From: Allobosea sp. Root381
GTDB lineage: Bacteria > Pseudomonadota > Alphaproteobacteria > Rhizobiales > Beijerinckiaceae
DNA length: 64,000 nucleotides
Direction: 5' to 3'
NCBI RefSeq assembly: GCF_001429395.1
Contig: NZ_LMJT01000001.1
Location: 212,739 to 276,738, forward strand
Shown: piece after piece, positions 37,330-45,121 of the stretch
Numbering within the stretch: position 1 is the first letter of the stretch
Layout of the letters: every line of letters starts with the position of its first letter
Translations under genes and position numbers: made by a program
The notes under the pieces: model-generated
The model's database searches: none
Told to the model about the DNA's origin: nothing
Seen by the model: the letters and a program-made list of their open reading frames with translations, nothing else

Positions 37330-38355
37330 TCAGGCCTTGCCGACGCCCTTGTTGACGAAGTCGAGGCTGTAGGCCTTGCGATGGTCGACCCCGGCCGGGA
37401 TGACGCCGGCTTCGGCCATGCTCTTGTAGAAGCGCTCCCAGCGCGCATCGGTCATGGCGCCGATGCCGAGCGTGAGCGCGTCCCCGGACAGGACGAGGCC
37501 GTTGTCGCGCATGACCTTGAGCGCGTAGTCGAGCTTCTCCTGGTCCATGTCCGGATTGTCCTTGAGGATTCGGGCATTGGCCTCGGCGATGCCCGGCCCG
37601 CCCTTGATGTACTCGGCCCAGCCCTCGAGCGAGGCGGTGACGAAGCGCTGGACGAGGTCCTTCTTCTCGTCGGCCATCTTCTGCGAGATGGAGATCGAGG
37701 TGTTGTAGTTCTCGAAGCCGGCATCGGCCAGCAGATGGACCACCGGCTCGACACCCGCCTTGCGGATGACGAACGGCTCCGACGAAATGAAGCCTTGCTG
37801 CGTGATCCGCTTGTCCGCCAGGAACGGCGCCATGTTGTAGGTGTAGGGTCGGACCTGCTCGTCGCGATAGCCGTATTTGAGCTTCAGGAAGGGCCAGAAG
37901 GCGACCCTGCCCTGGGCGCCGATCAGGATCGGCTTGTCCTTCAGGGCCTCGAAGGAATCGTTGCCCTGGTTGGGGTGCGAGATCAGGACCTGCGGGTCCT
38001 TCTGGAAGATCGAGGCGATGCACAGGAAGGGCAGCTTCTCCTGGGCGAAATGCAGGGCTTCCAGCGAATTGCCCATGATCATGTCGACACGCCCGCCGAG
38101 CAGGAGCTGGGTCGGGTTCTGCTGCGGCCCGCCCGGACGGATCTCGGCGTCGATGCCATATTTCTTGTAGATGCCGTTGGCGGCGGCGAGATAGAAGCCG
38201 CCATGCTCGCCCTGGGCGCGCCAGTTGGTCTGGTAGGAGACCTTGTCGAGGGTCTGGGCGCTGACGCGCGCGCCCGGGACGGTCACGAGCATGGAAGCCG
38301 CGGAGCCGCCGATCAGCCCCAATGCCGCGCGCCGGTCGATGCGATACTTCATCAT
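37330..38355 (-). CDS. NMT1/SsuA-type ABC binding protein
   Basis: Periplasmic binding protein of the NMT1/THI5-like family, 341 residues. The signal peptide contains a twin arginine (DRRAALGLIGGSAASMLV) with cleavage near RVSAQ. The mature part starts KVSYQTNWRAQGEHGGFYLA, followed by NGIYKKYGIDAEIRPGGPQQ and LLLGGRVDMIMGNSLEAL. Family members bind hydroxymethylpyrimidine, other pyrimidines, riboflavin-related compounds or sulfonates; the W-x-A-Q-x-E-x-G-G-F-Y motif fits the pyrimidine group. A creatininase-family amidohydrolase is divergent, suggesting a cyclic amide or formamide substrate (inference). Confidence 0.87.
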   Translation of the reverse strand: MMKYRIDRRAALGLIGGSAASMLVTVPGARVSAQTLDKVSYQTNWRAQGEHGGFYLAAANGIYKKYGIDAEIRPGGPQQNPTQLLLGGRVDMIMGNSLEALHFAQEKLPFLCIASIFQKDPQVLISHPNQGNDSFEALKDKPILIGAQGRVAFWPFLKLKYGYRDEQVRPYTYNMAPFLADKRITQQGFISSEPFVIRKAGVEPVVHLLADAGFENYNTSISISQKMADEKKDLVQRFVTASLEGWAEYIKGGPGIAEANARILKDNPDMDQEKLDYALKVMRDNGLVLSGDALTLGIGAMTDARWERFYKSMAEAGVIPAGVDHRKAYSLDFVNKGVGKA

Positions 38356-38580
38356 GCTGGTGACCCTCTCCTGCTGCCGTGCCGGCGAGCCCTGCCGTCG
38401 TGCGCGCGCCGGCCCTGTCTATGCACGCGGATCGGGTCGCTGAAAACCTCCGCAAGCGGTCGACCGGCCCTGCGGGAGGCTTGCCCACAGCCTATCCGAC
38501 CTCGCAGGCGCAAATTTCCGTTCGTCGGCCGTGGCGATGCTCTAGGGTGCGGCCAAATCGAAGACAGGGACCAAGACACG

Positions 38581-39378
38581 ATGAGCGCGCGCTTCTGGGG
38601 CGATCTGAAATCCAGCGATTTCGCCGGCCTGCCGGCCGAAAGCACGGTCGCCGTGCTGCCTCTCGCCGCGATCGAGCAGCATGGCCCGCATCTGCCGGTT
38701 TCCGTCGACACCACGGTGATGAACGCGATGCTGGCGCTGGCGATGCCGCTCGTGCCGGCTGAGCTCGACGTCCTCGTCCTGCCGACCCAGGCGATCTGCA
38801 AGTCCAACGAGCACCTCCACTCGCCGGGCACGCTGACGCTCGGCTGGGAAACCGCGATCCGCAGCTGGATCGAAATCGGCGAGAGCGTGAAGCGCGCCGG
38901 CCTGCGCAAGCTCATCCTCGTGACCTCGCATGGCGGCAATATCGACCCGGCGAAGATCGTCGCACGGGAGCTGCGGGTGAATCACGGCATGGTAGCGGTC
39001 AACACCGCCTGGACGGCCTTCGGCCTGCCGCCCGGCCTCTATGGCGATCTCGACGCGCATCACGGCATCCATGCCGGCGATATCGAGACCTCGCTGATGC
39101 TGTATTTCCGCCCGGACCTGGTCGATATGAGCAAAGCCGCGCTCTTCAAGCCGCGCACGGTCGAGATGGCCGAGGAAGGCTATTCCTGGCTGCGCCCGAC
39201 GGGCCTCCACGCCATGGCCTGGATGGCGCAGGACATCCACCCCTCGGGCGCAGCCGGCGACGCCAGCCTCGCCACCGCCGAGAAGGGCAAGGCGACAGCC
39301 GAGCACCAGGCAAAGGGCTTCGTCGAGCTGCTCGCCGACGTCGCCCGCTTCCCGCTGGACAACCTGCACCGCGCCTGA
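38581..39378 (+). CDS. Creatininase-family amidohydrolase
   Basis: A 265-residue metal-dependent hydrolase of the creatininase/FAPy-deformylase (ArfB)/MftE family. Metal ligands are visible in AIEQHGPHLPVSVDT (Glu, His, Asp), LVTSHGGNIDPAK and DAHHGIHAGDIETSLML. Members open cyclic amides such as creatinine or remove formyl groups from formamidopyrimidines. ATG 38581 gives the usual start; a long open frame upstream is antisense to the divergent binding-protein gene and is not coding. The NMT1-type importer on the other strand is the likely source of substrate. Confidence 0.87.
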   Translation: MSARFWGDLKSSDFAGLPAESTVAVLPLAAIEQHGPHLPVSVDTTVMNAMLALAMPLVPAELDVLVLPTQAICKSNEHLHSPGTLTLGWETAIRSWIEIGESVKRAGLRKLILVTSHGGNIDPAKIVARELRVNHGMVAVNTAWTAFGLPPGLYGDLDAHHGIHAGDIETSLMLYFRPDLVDMSKAALFKPRTVEMAEEGYSWLRPTGLHAMAWMAQDIHPSGAAGDASLATAEKGKATAEHQAKGFVELLADVARFPLDNLHRA

Positions 39379-39389
39379 GCGGCAGATAC

Positions 39390-39830
39390 TCAGTCCGGGT
39401 CGAGCAAGCGCGGGCCGGCTCCCGCTGCGGCGAGCGCATCGTCGGGGTTGTGCAGCGGGCAGCTCGCGATCGAGAGGCAGCCGCAGCCGATGCAATCGGT
39501 GAGGTGGTCGCGCAGCCGCGAGAGGCGCTCGATCCGGCGTTCGAGCTCGTCCTTCCAGGCGCTCGACATGCGCGCCCAGTCCCCCGCATCGGGCGTTCGC
39601 TCCAGGGGCAGCGAGCGGAACGCCTCGGCGATCGTGCGCAGCGGCACGCCCGCCTTCTGCGCCACCTTCACGATGGCGATCCGGCGCAGCACGTCACGGC
39701 CATAGCGTCGCTGGTTGCCGTCGCTGCGCCAGGAACGGATCAGCCCTTCCCGCTCGTAGAAATGGAGGGCCGAGACAGCGAGGCCGCTCCTTCGCGCCAC
39801 CTCGCCCACCGTCAATTCGCCTGCAATCAT
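39390..39830 (-). CDS. soxR: Redox-sensitive transcriptional activator SoxR
   Basis: MerR-family regulator of 146 residues. The N-terminal winged helix begins [20 protein letters not shown], followed by the dimerisation helix and the [2Fe-2S] ligands C113, C116, C118 and C124 ([12 protein letters not shown]). Oxidation of the cluster by redox-cycling compounds activates the target promoter. The gene diverges from a flavin reductase gene with a SoxR box between them, so this reductase is its probable target. Convergent with the creatininase gene. Confidence 0.95.
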   Translation of the reverse strand: MIAGELTVGEVARRSGLAVSALHFYEREGLIRSWRSDGNQRRYGRDVLRRIAIVKVAQKAGVPLRTIAEAFRSLPLERTPDAGDWARMSSAWKDELERRIERLSRLRDHLTDCIGCGCLSIASCPLHNPDDALAAAGAGPRLLDPD

Positions 39831-39833
39831 CGC

Positions 39834-39864
39834 TTGACCTCAACTATTGTTGAGGTTCTATACG
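39834..39864 (+). promoter_or_regulatory. SoxR box and promoter of the flavin reductase gene
   Basis: The 18-bp inverted repeat CCTCAACTATTGTTGAGG occupies 39838-39855, closely resembling the classic SoxR operator. It lies between -35 TTGACC (39834) and -10 TATACG (39859), giving the 19-base spacer typical of MerR-family activated promoters. A 17-base spacer with TCTATA is an alternative reading. Confidence 0.85.
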
Positions 39865-39896
39865 ACCAGCTCCCATGCCTCGCCAAGGAGCCTTCG

Positions 39897-40484
39897 ATGT
39901 CTTCCCATCCGCAGCCGATCCGCCTCGCCTTGATCCCCGGCAGCACGCGTGAAGGCGGTCGCGGCGACGCCATCGTGCGCTGGGCCTGCGGCCAGATCGC
40001 AGGCGAAGGGCCGTTCCTGCTCGACCTGCTCGACAGCGACCAGCTCGAGCTGCCGGCGCGTTATCCGCGCGGCCCTCATGCCAGCGTCTCGGCCTTGCGG
40101 GCGCGCATCGCGCAGGCCGACGCGTTCCTTGTCGTCACGCCGGAATATAACCGCGGCTATCCGGCGCCGCTGAAGCAGCTGATCGATCTCGTCGGAGAGG
40201 AGTGGCGCGGCAAGCCGGTCGGCTTCGTGTCCTATGGCGGCATCTCGGGCGGGCTGCGCGCCGTCGAGCAGTTGCGCCTCGTCTTCGCGGAACTGCATGC
40301 GGCGACGATCCGCGACGGCGTCACCTTCGCCAATGTCTGGGACCAGTTCGACGAAGCGGGGAAGTTGCGCGACGCCGACCCGGCCGAACGCGCCATGGCG
40401 ACGATGCTGGCCCAGTTGCACTGGTGGGCCAGCACGCTGCGCGCCGGGCGCGAAGCGGTGCCCTATGGCCGCTTCGCCGCCTGA
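39897..40484 (+). CDS. NAD(P)H-dependent FMN reductase / quinone reductase-like flavoprotein
   Basis: A 195-residue flavodoxin-fold reductase (FMN_red family). The phosphate loop reads LIPGSTREGGRGDAIVRW, then TPEYNRGYPAPLKQLIDLVG and SYGGISGGLRAVEQLR, the ribityl and isoalloxazine contacts. Such enzymes reduce FMN, quinones or azo dyes at the expense of NADPH. AAGGAG lies six bases ahead of ATG 39897. Control by the SoxR box suggests a role in detoxifying redox-cycling quinones or phenazines. Confidence 0.9.
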   Translation: MSSHPQPIRLALIPGSTREGGRGDAIVRWACGQIAGEGPFLLDLLDSDQLELPARYPRGPHASVSALRARIAQADAFLVVTPEYNRGYPAPLKQLIDLVGEEWRGKPVGFVSYGGISGGLRAVEQLRLVFAELHAATIRDGVTFANVWDQFDEAGKLRDADPAERAMATMLAQLHWWASTLRAGREAVPYGRFAA

Positions 40485-40492
40485 GCCGGGGG

Positions 40493-42022
40493 TTACTCCC
40501 CCGCCTTCACCTGCTTGGCGTAGATGTCCTTGTACTGCTCGCGCAGCAGGTTCTTCTGCACCTTGCCCATGGTGTTGCGCGGCAGGTCGGCCACGACGAA
40601 GACCTGCTTCGGCTGCTTGAACTTCGCGAGCCGTTGTTCGAGCGCCGCCGCGATCGATTTGGCGGTGACCGTCGCGCCGGGCTTGACCACCACGACGGCG
40701 GTGACGCCCTCGCCGAAATCGGGATGCGGGCAGCCGATCACGGCGCTCTCGATGACACCCGGCATCTCGTCGATCTCGGTCTCGACTTCCTTCGGATAAA
40801 CGTTGTAACCGCCGGTGATGATCAGGTCCTTGCCGCGCCCGACGATGTGGACATAGCCGGCGGCGTCGATCTTGCCGAGGTCGCCGGTGATGAAGAAGCC
40901 GTCGGGCTTGAACTCGGCCGCCGTCTTCTCGGGGTTGCGCCAATAGCCCTTGAAGACGTTGGGGCCCCTCACCTCGATCATGCCGATCTCGTCGGCCGCA
41001 AGCGCCTTGCCGCCCTCGGGATCGACCACGCGCGCCGTCACCCCCGGCAGCGGGAAACCGACCGTGCCGGCGACGCGCTCACCCTCATAGGGGTTCGAGG
41101 TGTTCATGTTGGTCTCGGTCATGCCGTAGCGCTCGAGGATAGCGTGGCCGGTCTTCTCGCGCCATTCGCGATGGGTCTCGGCCAGCAGCGGCGCCGAGCC
41201 GGAGACGAAGAGGCGCATATGCTTCGTCGCCTCCTTCGTCAGGCGCGCATCCTGGAGCAGGCGCACATAGAAGGTCGGCACGCCCATCATGCAGGTCGCC
41301 TGAGGCAGGTATTTGAACACCTGCTCGGGATCGAATTTCGGCAGCAGGATCATCGAAGCGCCGGAGAACAGAACGCAGTTCGTCGCGACGAAGAGGCCGT
41401 GGGTGTGGAAAATCGGCAGCGCGTGCAGCAGCGCGTCGTCCTTGCCGAAGCGCCAGTAATCGACCAGCGCCAGCGCGTTCGAGGCGAGATTGTCGTGGGA
41501 GAGCATGGCGCCCTTCGAGCGCCCGGTCGTGCCCGAGGTGTAGAGGATGGCGGCGAGGTCGTCCGGCCCGCGGGCGACATCGGCGAAATCGGGCGCAGCG
41601 GCGCTCGCCTTGTCGAAGAGCGAGCCCGCGCCGACGCCGAGCGTCTCGAGCTTCGCGCCGGCCTTCTCGGCATAGGGCTTCAGCGCCTCCGCCTTGGCCG
41701 GGTCGCAGACGAAGACGGCAGGCTCGGCATCGCCGAGAAAGTACTCGATCTCGGCCGGGGTATAGGCGGTGTTTAGCGGCAGGAAGACGCCGCCGGCGCG
41801 CACCGTGCCGAGATAGAGCATCAGGGCGTCGATGCTCTTTTCCACCTGCACAGCGACGCGGTCGCCAGGCTTCACGCCGAGCGCGACGAGAGCATTGGCG
41901 AAGCGACCCGACGCCGCGACCATGTCGGCATAGGTATAGCGCCGGCCGTCATCGAGGGTGGCGAAGGTGGCGTCGGCCGCAGGCATGCGGGCGCGGACGA
42001 GGTCGAACAGGTGGTTGCCCAT
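40493..42022 (-). CDS. matB: Malonyl-CoA synthetase
   Basis: Acyl-CoA/aryl-CoA ligase superfamily member, 509 residues, joining malonate to CoA with ATP. The P-loop-like AMP motif is ILYTSGTTGRSKGAMLSH; the acyl-site region has YGMTETNMNTSNPYEGERVA, whose Arg is the malonate-carboxylate contact in MatB proteins; the hinge motif is ITGGYNVYPKEVE. It begins 39 bases after the malonyl-CoA decarboxylase gene, and the two form a malonate-to-acetyl-CoA route. No malonate carrier gene is adjacent. Confidence 0.92.
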   Translation of the reverse strand: MGNHLFDLVRARMPAADATFATLDDGRRYTYADMVAASGRFANALVALGVKPGDRVAVQVEKSIDALMLYLGTVRAGGVFLPLNTAYTPAEIEYFLGDAEPAVFVCDPAKAEALKPYAEKAGAKLETLGVGAGSLFDKASAAAPDFADVARGPDDLAAILYTSGTTGRSKGAMLSHDNLASNALALVDYWRFGKDDALLHALPIFHTHGLFVATNCVLFSGASMILLPKFDPEQVFKYLPQATCMMGVPTFYVRLLQDARLTKEATKHMRLFVSGSAPLLAETHREWREKTGHAILERYGMTETNMNTSNPYEGERVAGTVGFPLPGVTARVVDPEGGKALAADEIGMIEVRGPNVFKGYWRNPEKTAAEFKPDGFFITGDLGKIDAAGYVHIVGRGKDLIITGGYNVYPKEVETEIDEMPGVIESAVIGCPHPDFGEGVTAVVVVKPGATVTAKSIAAALEQRLAKFKQPKQVFVVADLPRNTMGKVQKNLLREQYKDIYAKQVKAGE

Positions 42023-42061
42023 GATTTCGGGTCCTTTCAGGCGTTTCCGGAAGGTCTCGGG

Positions 42062-43396
42062 TCAGGCAGCGGCCGGCCGCAGCAGCTTGCGCACGCCCGA
42101 GGAGGCGACCACCGTGTTGCGGGTCGCGAAGGCCTCGTGGTTGGTCTCGATGTCGTCGAGATCGTAGCGGTAGTTCACCATCACGCCATGCGACTCGCGC
42201 AGGCCCCGCGCCGACAGGTTGCCGCCGACATTGATCCGTTCCAGCCGCGCGCCATTGCCGAGATGGAAGCGGGCGACGGGGTCGATGACGCGGCCCGAAC
42301 CTGTGCGGGCGCGGAGCATGTACTGCGCCGTCATCTGGCCGAGCAGCTTGTCGCGCCGCGCCCTGGTCGGCTCGTCGAGCGAGATCGTCTCGCCGGCCGG
42401 CCGCGCCAGCTCGGAACGCTCCTCGTTGGTCAGGGCGAACTCGCCGGGATCGGCGACGATGCCATCCAGCCAGCGCGCGAAGCCCGGCACCGGCGACAGC
42501 GTGACGAAGGTGTCGAGGCCCGGCAGTTCGCGCTTCAGGTCCTCCGCGACCTGCTTGATCAGGAAGTTGCCGAAGGAGATTCCGCGCAGGCCCTCCTGGC
42601 AGTTCGAGATCGAGTAGAACACGGCCGTCGTCGCGTCCTTCGCCGGCAGGACCTGACGCTCGGTGCTGAGCACCTCGCCGATGCTGCGCGGAATCTCGCC
42701 GGTCAGCGCGACCTCGACGAAGATCAGCGGCTCGTCGATGAGCTGCGGATGGAAGAAGGCGAAGCAGCGCCGGTCGGCCGGCTCGAGGCGCCGGCGCAGA
42801 TCGTCCCAGCCCTGGATCTCGTGCACCGCCTCGTAGGCGATGATCTTCTCCAGCAGATTCGCCGGGGTGCGCCAATCGATGCGGCGCAGCACCAGGAAGC
42901 CCCGGTTGAACCAGGAGCCGAAGAGGTGGCGAAAATCGGCGTCGACCGCTGCGAGCTCGCGATCGCTTTCCATCGCCTCAAGCAGGGCCTCGCGCATCCG
43001 CACCAGCACATGCGTGCCGCCCGGCGCGAGGTTGAGGCGTCGCAGCAGCTCCTGCCGGCGCGGCTCCGAGGCGAGATGAAGCTCGGTGATCGCGGCTGCG
43101 TTCGGCTCCTTGCGATAGGCGGCGATCGCCTTGTCGAGCCGTTCGCCGTCGGGCCCGAAACGCTCCTTCAGCATGGCGAAGAAGGCCTGGCGGCCGGGCC
43201 GGTCGAGCCGCTCCCAGACTTCGAGAACGCCCTGCGCGAGCGCCATGCCGGAAGCCTCGCCGCGGCCCGACAGCAGGTCCTCGCAGAGCCGGTCGATCGG
43301 CCGGTTGCGCTGGTTCAGGAGGCGCTCGAATCCGATCAGGGCGCGACCCCGGTCGGCCACGTTGGTCAGCAGATCGCCGAGAAACGCCATGTCCAT
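42062..43396 (-). CDS. Malonyl-CoA decarboxylase
   Basis: Converts malonyl-CoA to acetyl-CoA and CO2. The 444 residues show the N-terminal helical domain (QNRPIDRLCEDLL-type region near residues 30-45, with the family motif RRLNLAPGGTHVLVRMREAL) and the acetyltransferase-like catalytic domain, with FFHPQLIDEPLIFVEVALT, NCQEGLRGISFGNFLIKQV and TLSPVPGFARWL. The catalytic Ser and His lie in the last two regions in characterised enzymes. AGGAGG precedes ATG 43396. First gene of the pair with matB. Confidence 0.92.
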   Translation of the reverse strand: MDMAFLGDLLTNVADRGRALIGFERLLNQRNRPIDRLCEDLLSGRGEASGMALAQGVLEVWERLDRPGRQAFFAMLKERFGPDGERLDKAIAAYRKEPNAAAITELHLASEPRRQELLRRLNLAPGGTHVLVRMREALLEAMESDRELAAVDADFRHLFGSWFNRGFLVLRRIDWRTPANLLEKIIAYEAVHEIQGWDDLRRRLEPADRRCFAFFHPQLIDEPLIFVEVALTGEIPRSIGEVLSTERQVLPAKDATTAVFYSISNCQEGLRGISFGNFLIKQVAEDLKRELPGLDTFVTLSPVPGFARWLDGIVADPGEFALTNEERSELARPAGETISLDEPTRARRDKLLGQMTAQYMLRARTGSGRVIDPVARFHLGNGARLERINVGGNLSARGLRESHGVMVNYRYDLDDIETNHEAFATRNTVVASSGVRKLLRPAAA

Positions 43397-43465
43397 GCAG
43401 GCCTCCTTGTGCGGTGCATCCTATACGGGTTTCGCAGCTGCGGAACAGCGGACAAGACAGCCGTT

Positions 43466-43556
43466 CCCGTCATCGCGGAGAGCGAAGCGACGAAGCGAGC
43501 CAGGGGTTGCAGCGCGCTGACGTCTCACTGGATGTTCGCTTCGCTCGCGATGACGG
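43466..43556. repeat. Family-A palindromic element
   Basis: Ends CCCGTCATCGCGGAGAGCGA and TTCGCTTCGCTCGCGATGACGG-type complement, with an internal CGAAGCGAGCCAGG / CTGGATGTTCGCTTCG pair. It lies between the DUF1537 kinase gene and the malonyl-CoA decarboxylase gene, both on the minus strand. Confidence 0.72.
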
Positions 43557-43568
43557 CTGCGAAGCGGC

Positions 43569-44834
43569 TCAGCGCAGCAGGTTCCAGGCCTTCAGGAAAA
43601 AGTCCGGGGCGCCGAAATTGCCGGATTTGAGGGCGATGACCATGTCCCGCCCGTCGGCGACGCGGGTCCAGGGCACGCCGGGATCGATCTCGGGGCCGAT
43701 CTCGAGCATGCCGATGCCGAGCCCCTGCACCACCGCGCCGGAGGTCTCGCCGCCGGCGACCAGCAGGCGCGAGATGCCACCCTCGGCCAGCAGGGCGGCG
43801 GTGCGGGCGAAGGCGTGCTCTACCGTCTCGCCGGCCTTCTCGCGGCCGAGCTTGTCCTGGACCGCCGCGACTTCCTTGGGATCGTCGCTCGAATAGAGCA
43901 GGAAGGGCTTGTCGGCCGGCTGCGCCAGCGCCCAGGCGGCGAGCTTCCCGGCATCCTGCGTGCCGGAGACCAGCTCGAACGGATCGACCTTGAGCGCCGG
44001 GTAACCGGCCTCGATCGCGGCCTTGATCTGGCCGCGCGTCGCCGTCGAGCAGCTGCCGGAGATGATGCCGGCACGGCCCGCCGGCGCCTTGATGCTCTCG
44101 GCGATCGCACGCTCGGGCAGCAGGCCGGCCTTGCGGAAGTTCTGCGGCAGGCCCATCGCGATGCCGGAGCCGCCGGTCAGCAACTTATGATCGGCGACGG
44201 CCTCGCCGAGCACCATCAGATCGGCATTGGTCAGCGCGTCGGTGACGACATAGCGAGTGCCCTCGCCGGTCAACGTGTCGAAGCGCGCCTTCACGGCGTC
44301 AGCCCCGGCAAGCACGGTCGCGTAGTCGACGAGCCCGACGCCAGCCTTGGTCTGCGCAGCCATGAGGCGGATGAGGCTCGAATCGCGCATCGGGGTCAGC
44401 GGATGGTCCTTCATCGAGCTCTCATGCAGCGGCACTGCGCCGACGAAGAGATAGCCCTGATAGATCGAGCGGCCATTGGCGGGGAATGCCGGGCAGACGA
44501 TGGCGATCCCGGCGCCAAGCCGCTCGGCCAGCGCGTCAGCGACGGGGCCGATATTGCCGGCGGGCGTCGAATCGAAGGTCGAGCAGTATTTGAACAGGAT
44601 CTGCCTGGCGCCGGCGGCGAGCAGCGCCTCGCAGGCGGCGAGCGAATCGGCCACCGCCTCGGCCACCGGGTTGGTGCGGGACTTCAGCGCGACCACGACG
44701 GCATCGGCTTCCGGCAAGGCCTGCCCGGCGCGGGGCACGCCGATCAGCTGGACGGTGCGCATGCCGCTCCGGTTCAGCATCAGCGCGACATCCGTCGCGC
44801 CCGTCATGTCGTCGGCGATCACACCCAGCAGCAT
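43569..44834 (-). CDS. DUF1537 four-carbon acid sugar kinase (3-oxo-tetronate kinase-like)
   Basis: A 421-residue sugar-acid kinase of the OtnK/DtnK family. The N-terminal sugar-binding domain begins LLGVIADDMTGATDVALMLN, with FKYCSTFDSTPAGNIGPVAD. The C-terminal nucleotide-binding domain has SGSCSTATRGQI and the glycine motif VAGGETSGAVVQGLGIGMLE. ATG 44834 follows GGAGG; an in-frame GTG at 44846 would overlap that site. In known pathways the kinase is encoded with OtnI isomerase, OtnC aldolase and a dehydrogenase; none of these is adjacent here. Confidence 0.88.
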   Translation of the reverse strand: MLLGVIADDMTGATDVALMLNRSGMRTVQLIGVPRAGQALPEADAVVVALKSRTNPVAEAVADSLAACEALLAAGARQILFKYCSTFDSTPAGNIGPVADALAERLGAGIAIVCPAFPANGRSIYQGYLFVGAVPLHESSMKDHPLTPMRDSSLIRLMAAQTKAGVGLVDYATVLAGADAVKARFDTLTGEGTRYVVTDALTNADLMVLGEAVADHKLLTGGSGIAMGLPQNFRKAGLLPERAIAESIKAPAGRAGIISGSCSTATRGQIKAAIEAGYPALKVDPFELVSGTQDAGKLAAWALAQPADKPFLLYSSDDPKEVAAVQDKLGREKAGETVEHAFARTAALLAEGGISRLLVAGGETSGAVVQGLGIGMLEIGPEIDPGVPWTRVADGRDMVIALKSGNFGAPDFFLKAWNLLR

Positions 44835-45121
44835 TCTGTCCTCCACTTCCGCGCCTTGCGGCGGCGCGTCGCTTTCTCGTCTTGTAGTCGGCCGCGCCCG
44901 TCAAGGCGACCGGGCCCCGCGCATGCCTGCGTCGCCCGCCGCAGGTTCCTGACATGGCCGTTGGATTGCATCGCGCGATCAGTCGGGAAGCCTGCCCCGA
45001 CGCCGCCTGGCGATGGCGTCGCGGGGGGCATCGACGCGGCGACATTTTTGCCGCAGGCTGGTACCAGCCGGGACGATCCTCGGATCGTCACCGTCGAAAA
45101 AATAACAAGAGGGGACATTCG

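Noticed and set aside
38356..38580. Possible TPP riboswitch ahead of the NMT1-type binding-protein gene
   Set aside because: I looked for the conserved CUGAGA and ACCUGA...GAUAAUGCCAGCG-type elements on the transcribed strand and did not find them.
37381..38580. Long upstream extension of the creatininase-family gene
   Set aside because: The extension is antisense to the binding-protein gene; the family start lies at ATG 38581, and the upstream translation has no domain.
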